Assembly: GCA_035291705.1 (NCBI GenBank)
Contig: DATDRM010000077.1
Span: forward strand, 1 to 5,091
Direction of reading: 5' to 3'
Source of the DNA: DATDRM01 sp035291705
GTDB taxonomy: Bacteria; Chloroflexota; Anaerolineae; Anaerolineales; UBA4823
DNA: 5,091 nucleotides
This document shows, in pieces, positions 1-5,091 of this stretch. A program made the translations under genes and the position numbers. The stretch's first letter is position 1. The number at the start of each line of letters is the position of its first letter. The notes beneath the pieces were generated by a model. The model did not search any database and was not told the origin of the DNA. It saw only the letters and a list, made by a program, of their open reading frames with translations.

Positions 1-2
1 AT

Positions 3-119
3 GTTGCTGTTGAGGATTTCGCTCAGAAGGTGCTAGCTCAACATTATATTATTGCGTATGGCGATCACCGTAACCAGATCATAGATTTATGTCGGCTGTT
101 AGGTATTGAAGTGATCTAA
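3..119 (+). CDS. C-terminal end of an unidentified protein (5' truncated by window edge)
   Basis: An open frame enters from the left edge and ends at TAA 117-119, giving 38 residues that finish with GDHRNQIIDLCRLLGIEVI. The other two forward frames hit stops within the first 36 bases, so this is the only frame that could be coding. The residue mix (hydrophobic helix, then a short beta-like LGIEVI end) suits the end of a soluble alpha/beta enzyme, but I do not recognise the family. It ends 43 bases before the isomerase start on the same strand with no hairpin terminator between them, so the two genes could share a transcript. A sugar kinase, aldolase or regulator would fit the context, but nothing in these 38 residues proves any of these. 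Confidence 0.65.
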   Translation, partial: VAVEDFAQKVLAQHYIIAYGDHRNQIIDLCRLLGIEVI

Positions 120-151
120 GTATATTTATCCAATTTCAACATATGTAATAT

Positions 152-157
152 AGGAGG
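152..157 (+). promoter_or_regulatory. Ribosome binding site of the isomerase gene
   Basis: AGGAGG lies 5 bases upstream of ATG 163. It is a full anti-Shine-Dalgarno match and fixes the start at 163. The surrounding 120-160 stretch is AT-rich. Confidence 0.85.
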
Positions 158-162
158 AAGCT

Positions 163-1551
163 ATGTCCTACAAACCAAAGATTGGCGTTCTGGTACTGGC
201 ATTGCTCGAAGACGATTACAACAAGACCGCCCACGTGCGCCCGATGGCGCAGAAGGCCGTCGACCGGATCGGCGGGATCCTGGCGGGCTATGGCGAGACA
301 GTCTGCCCGCCTCTGGTAGAGGAGGAGCACCAGGCGGAGGCAGCGGCGCAGATGTTCAACGCCGCAGTGGTAGATCTCATCGTGGCAGTGGAAGTGGCAT
401 ATACCAAAGGGGTTGTGCCTGTGCGCTGCTTCCTCAACACTACAGCCCCGGTGCTGGTATGGAATACCCAGCAAATCCGATACTTGCCTGAAGATGCGGA
501 TTTTGACCTGATCATGGTCAATTCTGGAATGTGCGGCGTGCCGGAGATGACCTCTGCGCTGCTGCGCCTGAACCGCCCGTTTTGGGTAGTGACCAGCCAC
601 ATCGACGATCCGGCGGGCAGGCGCAAGCTCGGCGAGTATATCCAGGCGGTGGGCGTGCTGGCCCGGCTGAAAAAAACGCGCATCGCCATCGCTGGGCATG
701 CTTTCGAGGGCATGACCGATCTGATGGTAGACCAGCTCAGCCTGCGAAAGGATGTGGGCCCGGTGTGCTGGCCACTGGAGCCGGAGAAGGTTTCTATCGC
801 CATGGAGTCTATACCAGCCGGAGAAGGGGCTGCCCTGGTGGCGAAGGAACGCGCCCGCTATAAGATCGAAATGGACGCAAAGCTCTTCGAGCGCTCCTGC
901 CGCTTGGCGTTAGCCCTGGAGAAGGTGCTACGAGATGGCAATTATGATGGGCTGGCTTCTTTCGATCAGGTGTGGCTGACCGACCCCCGGGTGGGGATCA
1001 TCCCCTCCTATGGGACGGGCCGGTTGTGTGAGATCGGCCTTCCGACCTCTACAGAAGCCGATATAACCACCTTGACCGCCATGTTCATGCTGCAAGAACT
1101 AACCGGGCAGGCAACCTTCCTGGAAAACTACATTATCGACTTTGACCGGGAAGCTATGATTCTCTCCCACGATGGGCATGGCAACCCTGCGATGGCTGCC
1201 AAACCGGCAGATGTGTCGGTTAAACACAGCATTTATTACCAGGGGATTCACGGATTTGGAGCCGGGTTCGAATTTGCTTACGCTCCCGGAGCGGTGACCA
1301 ACCTGGCTCTGGTGAGCGTGGGCGGGCGTTGGCGGCTGATCGTGGCAGAAGGGGAATCGATCGCGATCAAGCCGCGCCCGGTCGCTGCCCCGCAGATGCT
1401 GTTCAAGCCCAAGCAGTTGGGCATAGCTGAATGGTGCGATGCCTGGCTGGAGGCAGGCGCGCCGCACCATATGGCCCTGGCCTATGGTCACCTGGGGGAT
1501 AAGCTGCGCACGCTGGCGATGCTCGGCAATTGGGATTACATTGAGGTTTAA
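163..1551 (+). CDS. L-arabinose/L-fucose isomerase superfamily protein (AraA-like sugar isomerase)
   Basis: Predicted cytoplasmic metal-dependent aldose-ketose isomerase of 462 residues. Compared from memory with E. coli AraA (500 residues), the homology is visible throughout. PVLVWNTQ (96-103) matches the AraA PLLQFHTQ strand. E298 (in TSTEADITTLT) aligns with catalytic E306, E321 (in TFLENYIIDF) with E333, H336 (in LSHDGHGNP) with H350, and the HH pair at 435-436 (in AGAPHHMALAYGH) with H449/H450. The four-residue Mn-binding set is therefore complete. Y323 matches AraA Y335. C124 stands where AraA has the substrate-pocket H128, so the sugar may differ from L-arabinose. The protein stops soon after the strand that matches the AraA ITVID segment, so the usual AraA tail of about 30 residues is absent. 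The start is set by AGGAGG at 152-157. It sits upstream of a sugar ABC importer, which supports a role in converting the imported sugar. The superfamily is well supported; the substrate (L-arabinose, L-fucose, D-arabinose or another) is unknown. Confidence 0.9.
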   Translation: MSYKPKIGVLVLALLEDDYNKTAHVRPMAQKAVDRIGGILAGYGETVCPPLVEEEHQAEAAAQMFNAAVVDLIVAVEVAYTKGVVPVRCFLNTTAPVLVWNTQQIRYLPEDADFDLIMVNSGMCGVPEMTSALLRLNRPFWVVTSHIDDPAGRRKLGEYIQAVGVLARLKKTRIAIAGHAFEGMTDLMVDQLSLRKDVGPVCWPLEPEKVSIAMESIPAGEGAALVAKERARYKIEMDAKLFERSCRLALALEKVLRDGNYDGLASFDQVWLTDPRVGIIPSYGTGRLCEIGLPTSTEADITTLTAMFMLQELTGQATFLENYIIDFDREAMILSHDGHGNPAMAAKPADVSVKHSIYYQGIHGFGAGFEFAYAPGAVTNLALVSVGGRWRLIVAEGESIAIKPRPVAAPQMLFKPKQLGIAEWCDAWLEAGAPHHMALAYGHLGDKLRTLAMLGNWDYIEV

Positions 1552-1590
1552 TCCCCTGCCCCCAACTTTGGGATCGATAACATCTGTGAA

Positions 1591-1606
1591 GGGGCTGTCT
1601 CAAAAG
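1591..1606 (+). repeat. Possible insertion-sequence end (solo terminal-repeat-like sequence)
   Basis: GGGGCTGTCTCAAAAG closely resembles the outer terminal inverted repeat of many DDE-transposase elements (IS1182-like and related families begin with G-rich ...CTGTCTCAAAA). I see no inverted partner elsewhere in the window and no transposase gene, so this would be a relic or a chance match. It lies 40 bases after the isomerase stop codon. Confidence 0.3.
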
Positions 1607-1666
1607 AAATAAATTGGTTAAATTCACCGCCATGCGTAAAAATTTCGTTATATCAAACATACCGGT

Positions 1667-1727
1667 ATAAGTTCAGCCCGGTTTTGGCCAGGGCAAACTG
1701 AGCGGTTCGACACCGAACCGGTCTTAT
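1667..1727 (+). ncRNA. Candidate structured RNA element upstream of terminator
   Basis: Two hairpins can be enclosed by a short stem. ATAAG (1667-1671) can pair with CTTAT (1723-1727). Inside, TCAG+CCC (1673-1679) can pair with GGG plus CTGA (1691-1693, 1698-1701) around an internal bulge. CGGTTCG (1703-1709) pairs perfectly with CGAACCG (1714-1720) across an ACAC loop. The whole would be a compact three-way junction ending one base before the terminator stem. Competing pairings exist: ACCGGT at 1661-1666 and CCGGTT at 1678-1683 can each pair with the 1716-1722 region. It matches no riboswitch class I recognise. The 7-bp hairpin is clear; the junction and any regulatory role are inference. 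Confidence 0.3.
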
Positions 1728-1728
1728 C

Positions 1729-1761
1729 AACTTCCGAGATAGGTCTCGGAAGTTTTGTTTT
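1729..1761 (+). terminator. Rho-independent terminator
   Basis: AACTTCCGAGA (1729-1739) and TCTCGGAAGTT (1744-1754) form a perfect 11-bp stem with a 4-base TAGG loop. The T-rich tract TTTTGTTTT (1753-1761) overlaps the base of the stem and continues past it. The T-tract lies on the + side, so it acts on rightward transcripts: readthrough from the isomerase (178 bases after its stop) or a leader RNA starting in the gap. Confidence 0.8.
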
Positions 1762-1815
1762 CTGTGGATGCCTTATGACATTCGTCCCTGGCATGCATCA
1801 CAAATGACACTTCAC

Positions 1816-1844
1816 TTGCATATAAAAAAGGGTAAAACTATATC
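1816..1844 (+). promoter_or_regulatory. Possible sigma-70-type promoter for the binding-protein gene
   Basis: TTGCAT (1816-1821) and TATATC (1839-1844) are separated by 17 bases. Matches to consensus are partial (3/6 and 4/6). TATCTT (1841-1846) is an alternative -10 at 19-base spacing. The position after the terminator and about 60 bases before the start codon is sensible for the transporter operon promoter. Confidence 0.35.
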
Positions 1845-1863
1845 TTATGAGTTAGTTTTCCCT
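1829..1863. promoter_or_regulatory. Inverted repeat overlapping the likely promoter (candidate operator)
   Basis: AGGG plus AAAACTA (1829-1840, with T1833 unpaired) is complementary to TAGTTTT plus CCCT (1853-1863), leaving a 12-base centre. The dyad spans about 35 bases and covers the proposed -10 element, where a repressor could block transcription. No regulator gene is in the window, so the binding protein cannot be named. Confidence 0.35.
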
Positions 1864-1892
1864 AAGTTTTAAACCAATCGATAGAAGCAAAA

Positions 1893-1898
1893 AGGAGG
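1893..1898 (+). promoter_or_regulatory. Ribosome binding site of the binding-protein gene
   Basis: AGGAGG lies 5 bases before ATG 1904, the same strength and spacing as at the isomerase gene. It decides the start and suggests high translation, as is usual for binding proteins. Confidence 0.85.
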
Positions 1899-1903
1899 CA
1901 AAG

Positions 1904-2899
1904 ATGAAACTTCACAAAGTATGGCTGATTTTCGTCGTATTGGCCATGGTGCTGGCGGTAGGCTGCGCGCCGACACCGCCAGCTGAGGAAGCCGCAGGGC
2001 CTTATGAGATCGCCACCGTGGTGAAAATCACGGGCATCCCCTGGTTCAACCGGATGGAAGAAGGCGTCAAGAGAGCGGCCTCGGAATTGGGCGTAAATGC
2101 TTACCAGACCGGCCCGGCGGACGCCGACCCGGCTCAGCAAGTCAAGGTCATCGAGGACCTGATCGCCAAGGGTGTGGACGCCATTACGGTGGTACCCAAC
2201 GATGCCAAATCCCTGGAACCGGTCTTCGCCAAAGCCAAGGAAAAGGGCATCCTGATCATCACCCACGAATCTCCCGATCAGGTAGGCAACGATTATGACC
2301 TTGAGCTGATCGACAACGTCGAGTTTGGTCGGCACCACATGGACGAGCTGGTCAAGTGCATGGGCGAGGAGGGCGATTTCGCCATCATCGTCGGATCGCT
2401 TACCGTGCCGCTGCACAACTTGTGGGCCGATGTGGCGCTCGAGTATGGCGCCGAAAAGTACCCCGGGATGAAGCTGGTCACCGATCGCATCCCCTCCGGC
2501 GAGGACCAGGAGCTGTCTCGCCAGAAGACACTGGAATTGCTCCAGGCTTATCCAAACCTGAAGGGTGTCATGGGGTATGGTAGCCTGGGCCCGCCAGGCG
2601 CGGCGCAGGCACTGCAGGAAAAGGGTTTGATCGATAAAGTCTGCGTGGTGGGAACGGTGCTTCCCGGTCATGCCGCCCCATACCTCAAGGACGGTTCCCT
2701 GGATCATGGCATCCTTTGGGATCCTGGGGACGCCGGATTTGCCATGACCTGGCTGGCGAAATATGTCCTGGATGGCGGCAAAGTCACTGATGGGATGGAG
2801 ATCCCCGGCCTGGGTAAAATCTCCCTTAAAGGCAACATCCTGACCGTCGATGGGATGATCGACATCACCAAAGACAATGCCGAGGACCTTGGTTTCTAA
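1904..2899 (+). CDS. Sugar ABC transporter substrate-binding lipoprotein (type 1 periplasmic-binding fold, LsrB/RhaS-like)
   Basis: A 331-residue extracytoplasmic solute-binding protein of a CUT2-type importer. It starts with a lipoprotein signal: MKLHK, a hydrophobic segment (6-19) and the lipobox LAVGC with the lipidated Cys at 21, followed by a Pro/Glu-rich linker (22-32). The mature part has the type 1 sugar-binding fold: IATVVKITGIPWFNRMEEG (36-54), the QQVKVIEDLIAKGVDAI stretch (78-94), the ITHES strand (119-123) and the GPPGAAQAL hinge region (229-237). Aligned from memory with LsrB, K41 and the P231/A233 pair are kept, but the LsrB D166-Q167 pair is L170-H171 here and the WDSD strand is HESP. 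AI-2 is therefore an unlikely ligand, although database searches may label it AI-2-binding. A sugar such as a pentose or deoxyhexose is more plausible given the isomerase upstream. ATPase and permease genes follow on the same strand. Confidence 0.9.
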   Translation: MKLHKVWLIFVVLAMVLAVGCAPTPPAEEAAGPYEIATVVKITGIPWFNRMEEGVKRAASELGVNAYQTGPADADPAQQVKVIEDLIAKGVDAITVVPNDAKSLEPVFAKAKEKGILIITHESPDQVGNDYDLELIDNVEFGRHHMDELVKCMGEEGDFAIIVGSLTVPLHNLWADVALEYGAEKYPGMKLVTDRIPSGEDQELSRQKTLELLQAYPNLKGVMGYGSLGPPGAAQALQEKGLIDKVCVVGTVLPGHAAPYLKDGSLDHGILWDPGDAGFAMTWLAKYVLDGGKVTDGMEIPGLGKISLKGNILTVDGMIDITKDNAEDLGF

Positions 2900-2920
2900 A
2901 TCACCCTAAACAAACTAAAC

Positions 2921-2955
2921 AAAGGGCCTTTTTGCCTGGGGCAAAGAGGCCCTTT
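2921..2955 (+). terminator. Strong intercistronic hairpin (terminator or mRNA-stabilising)
   Basis: AAAGGGCCTTTTTGCC (2921-2936) pairs with 2940-2955 to form a 16-bp stem with a single G-T wobble and a TGG loop. The T-rich part sits mainly within the stem and the following CTGTATT is a weak U-tract, so termination may be partial. Lying 21 bases after the binding-protein stop codon, it would raise the amount of binding-protein message relative to the ATPase and permease, a common arrangement in such operons. Confidence 0.75.
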
Positions 2956-2972
2956 CTGTATTGCGGAGGGTA

Positions 2973-2978
2973 TATAAT
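2973..2978 (+). promoter_or_regulatory. Consensus -10 box, possible internal promoter for ATPase/permease
   Basis: TATAAT matches the -10 consensus exactly and lies 17 bases after the hairpin and 54 bases before the ATPase start. No good -35 hexamer is found at the right distance; that stretch falls in the hairpin's right arm. A weak or activator-dependent promoter is possible, as is chance. Confidence 0.35.
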
Positions 2979-3032
2979 ACTTCTGCCAGATCGCACTGCT
3001 ACTCTACCCGCGAGGAGACAGAATAATTCACC

Positions 3033-4529
3033 ATGACCGATGTCTTCCTATCAATGAAGAACATCAGTAAGCGCTACGTGGGTGTACAGGCGCTGGACGG
3101 CGTGGATTTTGAAATCAGGAAGGGAGAAATCCACTGCCTGGTAGGCGAGAACGGCTCCGGGAAATCGACCCTGATCAAGATTATATCCGGCGCGGTCGCA
3201 CCAGATGATAGCTCTGAAATCATGATCGATGGGCAGCCCTTCCAGAATTATCAAGCCATCGACTCGATCCACAAGGGTATCGAAGTCATCTACCAGGACT
3301 TATCGCTTTTCCCTAACTTACCTGTCGCAGAAAACATTGCCTTGAGCCAGCTGATTTCCGAGGGGGACCGGCTGATCAACTGGAAAGACACTCAAAGCAT
3401 CGCTGAAAAGGCCATGGCGCGCATTGGGGTTAAGATCCCCCTCGACGCGCTGGTCGAGGAAATTGCCATTGCCGACCAGCAACTGGTCGCCATTTGCCGG
3501 GCGCTGACCAGCGATGTCAAGCTGCTCATCATGGATGAGCCAACTTCATCGTTGACAAAAAAGGAAGTCGATGCGCTGTTCGAGGTGGTCAAGGATATGC
3601 AATCGCATGGCATCGCCACCCTATTCGTCAGCCACAAGCTCAACGAGGTGCTCCAGATAGCCGAGCGGGTCACCGTGCTGAGAGATGGCAAGATAGTGGG
3701 AACCTTCCCCAGCAACGAACTCGACGATGAAAAGATGACCATGTTGATGACCGGCAAGAAAGTGGAGTACACCAAGTACCTGGCCGAAATCCAGGGAGAG
3801 CGCCCCCTTCTTGAAGTAAAAAACCTATCGAAGCGGGGGAACTTCAAGGATATCAGTTTTAGGATTTATCCCGGCGAGATTTTGGGCATAACGGGGCTGC
3901 TGGGTTCGGGGCGCACCGAGCTGGCCCTGGCATTGTTTGGCGTGAATCCGGCCGACTCGGGCGAGATTCTTTTTGATGGCGGACAGGTCAAAATTCGTTT
4001 CATCCAGGATGCCACTCGCCTGGGGATTAGCTACGTCCCCGAAAACCGGCTGGTGCAAGGGCTAATCATGCCACAGCCGGTTCATAAAAACCTGATCCTC
4101 ACCATCTTGTCCAAGCTGCTGAACAGGCTAGGATTGATCGACTCTCATAAGATGCAGGATAGCGTACAGAAATGGGTCAATGAGCTGGCCATCAAGGTCC
4201 CCTCTTTAGATTCACCCGTACAGACACTTTCTGGAGGCAACCAGCAGCGGGTGGTGCTGGCCAAGTGGATCGCTACTGCACCAAAAATCCTGATCCTGGA
4301 TGGGCCGACGATCGGGATTGACGTAGCTGCCAAAAGTGCCATTCACGAAATCATCCGGAACCTGGCTAAGGAAGGGATCGCTATTTTACTCATCTCCGAC
4401 GAAGTGCCGGAAGTGTTTCAAAACTGCAACCGGATCCTCGTGATGCATAAAGGGCGTTTCATTGCAGAATACGACGCCGCACAGACCTCGATCGAAGAAA
4501 TTCAAAACCTGATCAACTTAAGCAGTTGA
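3033..4529 (+). CDS. Sugar ABC transporter ATP-binding protein with two ABC domains (RbsA/MglA/XylG type)
   Basis: A 498-residue cytoplasmic ATPase, the normal length for CUT2 importers. Domain 1 (about 4-240) has Walker A GENGSGKST (38-46), Q-loop Q88, Walker B LLIMDEPTSSL (164-174, catalytic E169) and H-loop H201. Its signature region reads EIAIADQQ (143-150) instead of LSxGQQ. Domain 2 (about 258-495) has a degenerate Walker A GLLGSGRTE (288-296, no Lys), as is usual in the family, a canonical signature LSGGNQQRVVLAKW (399-412) and a Walker B ILDGPTIGID (421-430) with Gly424 in place of the catalytic Glu. So one composite site (Walker A of domain 1 with signature of domain 2) looks competent and the other does not. 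The in-frame TAA at 3024-3026 rules out an earlier start. The nearest Shine-Dalgarno-like GAGGAG (3012-3017) is 15 bases from ATG 3033, longer than usual. The permease gene follows after 10 bases. Confidence 0.95.
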   Translation: MTDVFLSMKNISKRYVGVQALDGVDFEIRKGEIHCLVGENGSGKSTLIKIISGAVAPDDSSEIMIDGQPFQNYQAIDSIHKGIEVIYQDLSLFPNLPVAENIALSQLISEGDRLINWKDTQSIAEKAMARIGVKIPLDALVEEIAIADQQLVAICRALTSDVKLLIMDEPTSSLTKKEVDALFEVVKDMQSHGIATLFVSHKLNEVLQIAERVTVLRDGKIVGTFPSNELDDEKMTMLMTGKKVEYTKYLAEIQGERPLLEVKNLSKRGNFKDISFRIYPGEILGITGLLGSGRTELALALFGVNPADSGEILFDGGQVKIRFIQDATRLGISYVPENRLVQGLIMPQPVHKNLILTILSKLLNRLGLIDSHKMQDSVQKWVNELAIKVPSLDSPVQTLSGGNQQRVVLAKWIATAPKILILDGPTIGIDVAAKSAIHEIIRNLAKEGIAILLISDEVPEVFQNCNRILVMHKGRFIAEYDAAQTSIEEIQNLINLSS

Positions 4530-4533
4530 GGGA
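4528..4533 (+). promoter_or_regulatory. Ribosome binding site of the permease gene, overlapping the ATPase stop
   Basis: GAGGGA overlaps the ATPase TGA stop and lies 6 bases before ATG 4540. The arrangement suggests translational coupling of ATPase and permease. Confidence 0.65.
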
Positions 4534-4539
4534 ACGGGT

Positions 4540-5091
4540 ATGAAAAAATTCTTCTCGCGCCATGAAGCCTATGTCTTGATGGTGATCGTCATTCTTTCGA
4601 TTATTATTACCCTGATTAACCCCAGCTTCTTCACCTTAGAAAACCTGTTTGATTTGTTCAAAAGTTATTCGTATTTAGGCATCTTCGCGATTGGCGTGCT
4701 GTTCGTTTTGATTTCCGGGGGGATCGATATTTCCTTTTCAGCTATTGCTACCGTAGCCATGTACGCCATGGCAGTCTACCTGATCCGCTTTGGCGGCAAT
4801 ATCTTCCTCACCTTTCTCATCCCAGCCGTTATCGGCATCGGGCTTGGGATGATCAATGCCAGTATTATTTATTTTTTCAATATCCCCAGCATCATCACCA
4901 CCATCGCCACCTTGAATATCTATTACGGCATCCTGGTTGTCTTATCCGGTGGGAAGTGGCTCTATGGGCTGCCGGATTGGTTTCGCCAGTTTGCCGAGCT
5001 GAGGGCCTTCACATTGACCAACGCGGAAGGTGGCCAGTACGGCCTATCGATCATCACCGTGATGTGGTTTGTGATCTTGCTGATCGCCTGG
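4540..5091 (+). CDS. Sugar ABC transporter permease, RbsC-type (3' truncated by window edge)
   Basis: The first 184 residues of a membrane permease of the branched-chain/ribose permease family; complete members have roughly 310-340 residues, so a little over half is present. After a short basic start (MKKFFSRHEAY), hydrophobic membrane segments lie at about 11-27, 45-59, 64-81, 88-106, 113-136 and 168-184. The family's hallmark GGIDIS (60-65) follows the second segment, and NIPSIITTIATLNIYYGI (114-131) matches the conserved segment that reads P-F-I-x-T-L in relatives. The reading frame is open to the last base (GCC TGG). It begins 10 bases after the ATPase stop, so both belong to one transcript. 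It would form the membrane channel for the sugar bound by the upstream lipoprotein; a second permease may follow outside the window, as in several related operons. Confidence 0.92.
   Translation, partial: MKKFFSRHEAYVLMVIVILSIIITLINPSFFTLENLFDLFKSYSYLGIFAIGVLFVLISGGIDISFSAIATVAMYAMAVYLIRFGGNIFLTFLIPAVIGIGLGMINASIIYFFNIPSIITTIATLNIYYGILVVLSGGKWLYGLPDWFRQFAELRAFTLTNAEGGQYGLSIITVMWFVILLIAW

Larger units (their letters stand above)
1552..1903. other. Intergenic region with terminator and probable regulatory structure
   Basis: This 352-base gap separates the isomerase from the transporter genes and has no convincing ORF. From left to right it holds an IS-end-like sequence (1591-1606), a cluster of possible hairpins (1667-1727), a rho-independent terminator (1729-1761), a directly repeated ATGACA (1775-1780 and 1804-1809), a likely promoter (1816-1844) overlapped by a dyad (1829-1863), and the ribosome binding site of the binding-protein gene (1893-1898). 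The stretch 1607-1660 is AT-rich with nothing I can name. Confidence 0.8.

Noticed and set aside
136..803. Two overlapping - strand open frames (187 and 171 codons) within the isomerase gene
   Set aside because: Both are rich in Arg, His and Ser in the manner of antisense shadows, and the + strand isomerase is clearly the real gene.
531..863. Second + strand frame of 110 codons within the isomerase gene
   Set aside because: Out-of-frame shadow of the isomerase with no homology or start signal.
1561..1572. Short hairpin CCCA/TGGG just after the isomerase stop codon
   Set aside because: Only 4 bp and without a T-tract, so it is not a credible terminator.
1701..1722. tRNA-like T-arm pattern GGTTCGAC in the intergenic region
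   Set aside because: The T-stem cannot form 5 bp around a 7-base loop, and no acceptor, D-arm or anticodon arm can be placed; the sequence is better explained by a simple 7-bp hairpin.
1862..2707. Long open frame of 281 codons on the - strand opposite the binding-protein gene
   Set aside because: It lies almost wholly inside a well-supported gene, has no ribosome binding site of note and shows no recognisable domain; it is a composition effect of the codons on the other strand.
3392..3847. A 151-codon - strand open frame inside the ATPase gene
   Set aside because: Ser/Thr-rich low-information translation opposite conserved ABC motifs; a shadow.

Overview
The window reads as part of a bacterial sugar-uptake and catabolism locus, with every supported gene on the + strand. 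In order it holds: the last 38 codons of an unidentified gene (3-119); a complete isomerase of the L-arabinose/L-fucose isomerase superfamily (163-1551); a 352-base intergenic region with a terminator and probable regulatory structure (1552-1903); a lipoprotein sugar-binding protein (1904-2899); a strong hairpin followed by a near-perfect -10 box (2921-2978); a two-domain RbsA/MglA-type ABC ATPase (3033-4529); and the first 184 codons of an RbsC-type permease that runs off the right edge (4540-5091).

The binding protein, ATPase and permease make up a CUT2-family (ribose/rhamnose/AI-2-like) importer. The binding protein captures a sugar outside the membrane, the permease carries it across, and the ATPase drives the cycle. 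The isomerase upstream would convert an imported free aldose to a ketose, ready for a kinase that is not in the window. Its four predicted metal-binding residues are all present and align with AraA, but the substrate cannot be read from the sequence. The binding protein resembles LsrB in overall fold, yet two key AI-2-contacting residues are replaced, so a pentose or deoxyhexose is more likely than AI-2.

Regulation is probably layered. A rho-independent terminator at 1729-1761, preceded by further possible hairpins, separates the isomerase from the transporter genes. A dyad (1829-1863) overlaps the likely promoter of the binding-protein gene. A 16-bp hairpin after that gene would keep binding-protein message more abundant than ATPase/permease message, and a TATAAT box right after it may give the membrane genes their own start.

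The organism is a bacterium with moderately high GC, strong AGGAGG ribosome-binding sites and a lipoprotein-type binding protein. That fits Chloroflexota (Anaerolineae-like) or a similar lineage with lipid-anchored binding proteins; this placement is an inference from style, not from a marker gene. I found no CRISPR array, tRNA, rRNA, complete mobile element or clearly new system. The most interesting part is the 1552-1903 intergenic region.
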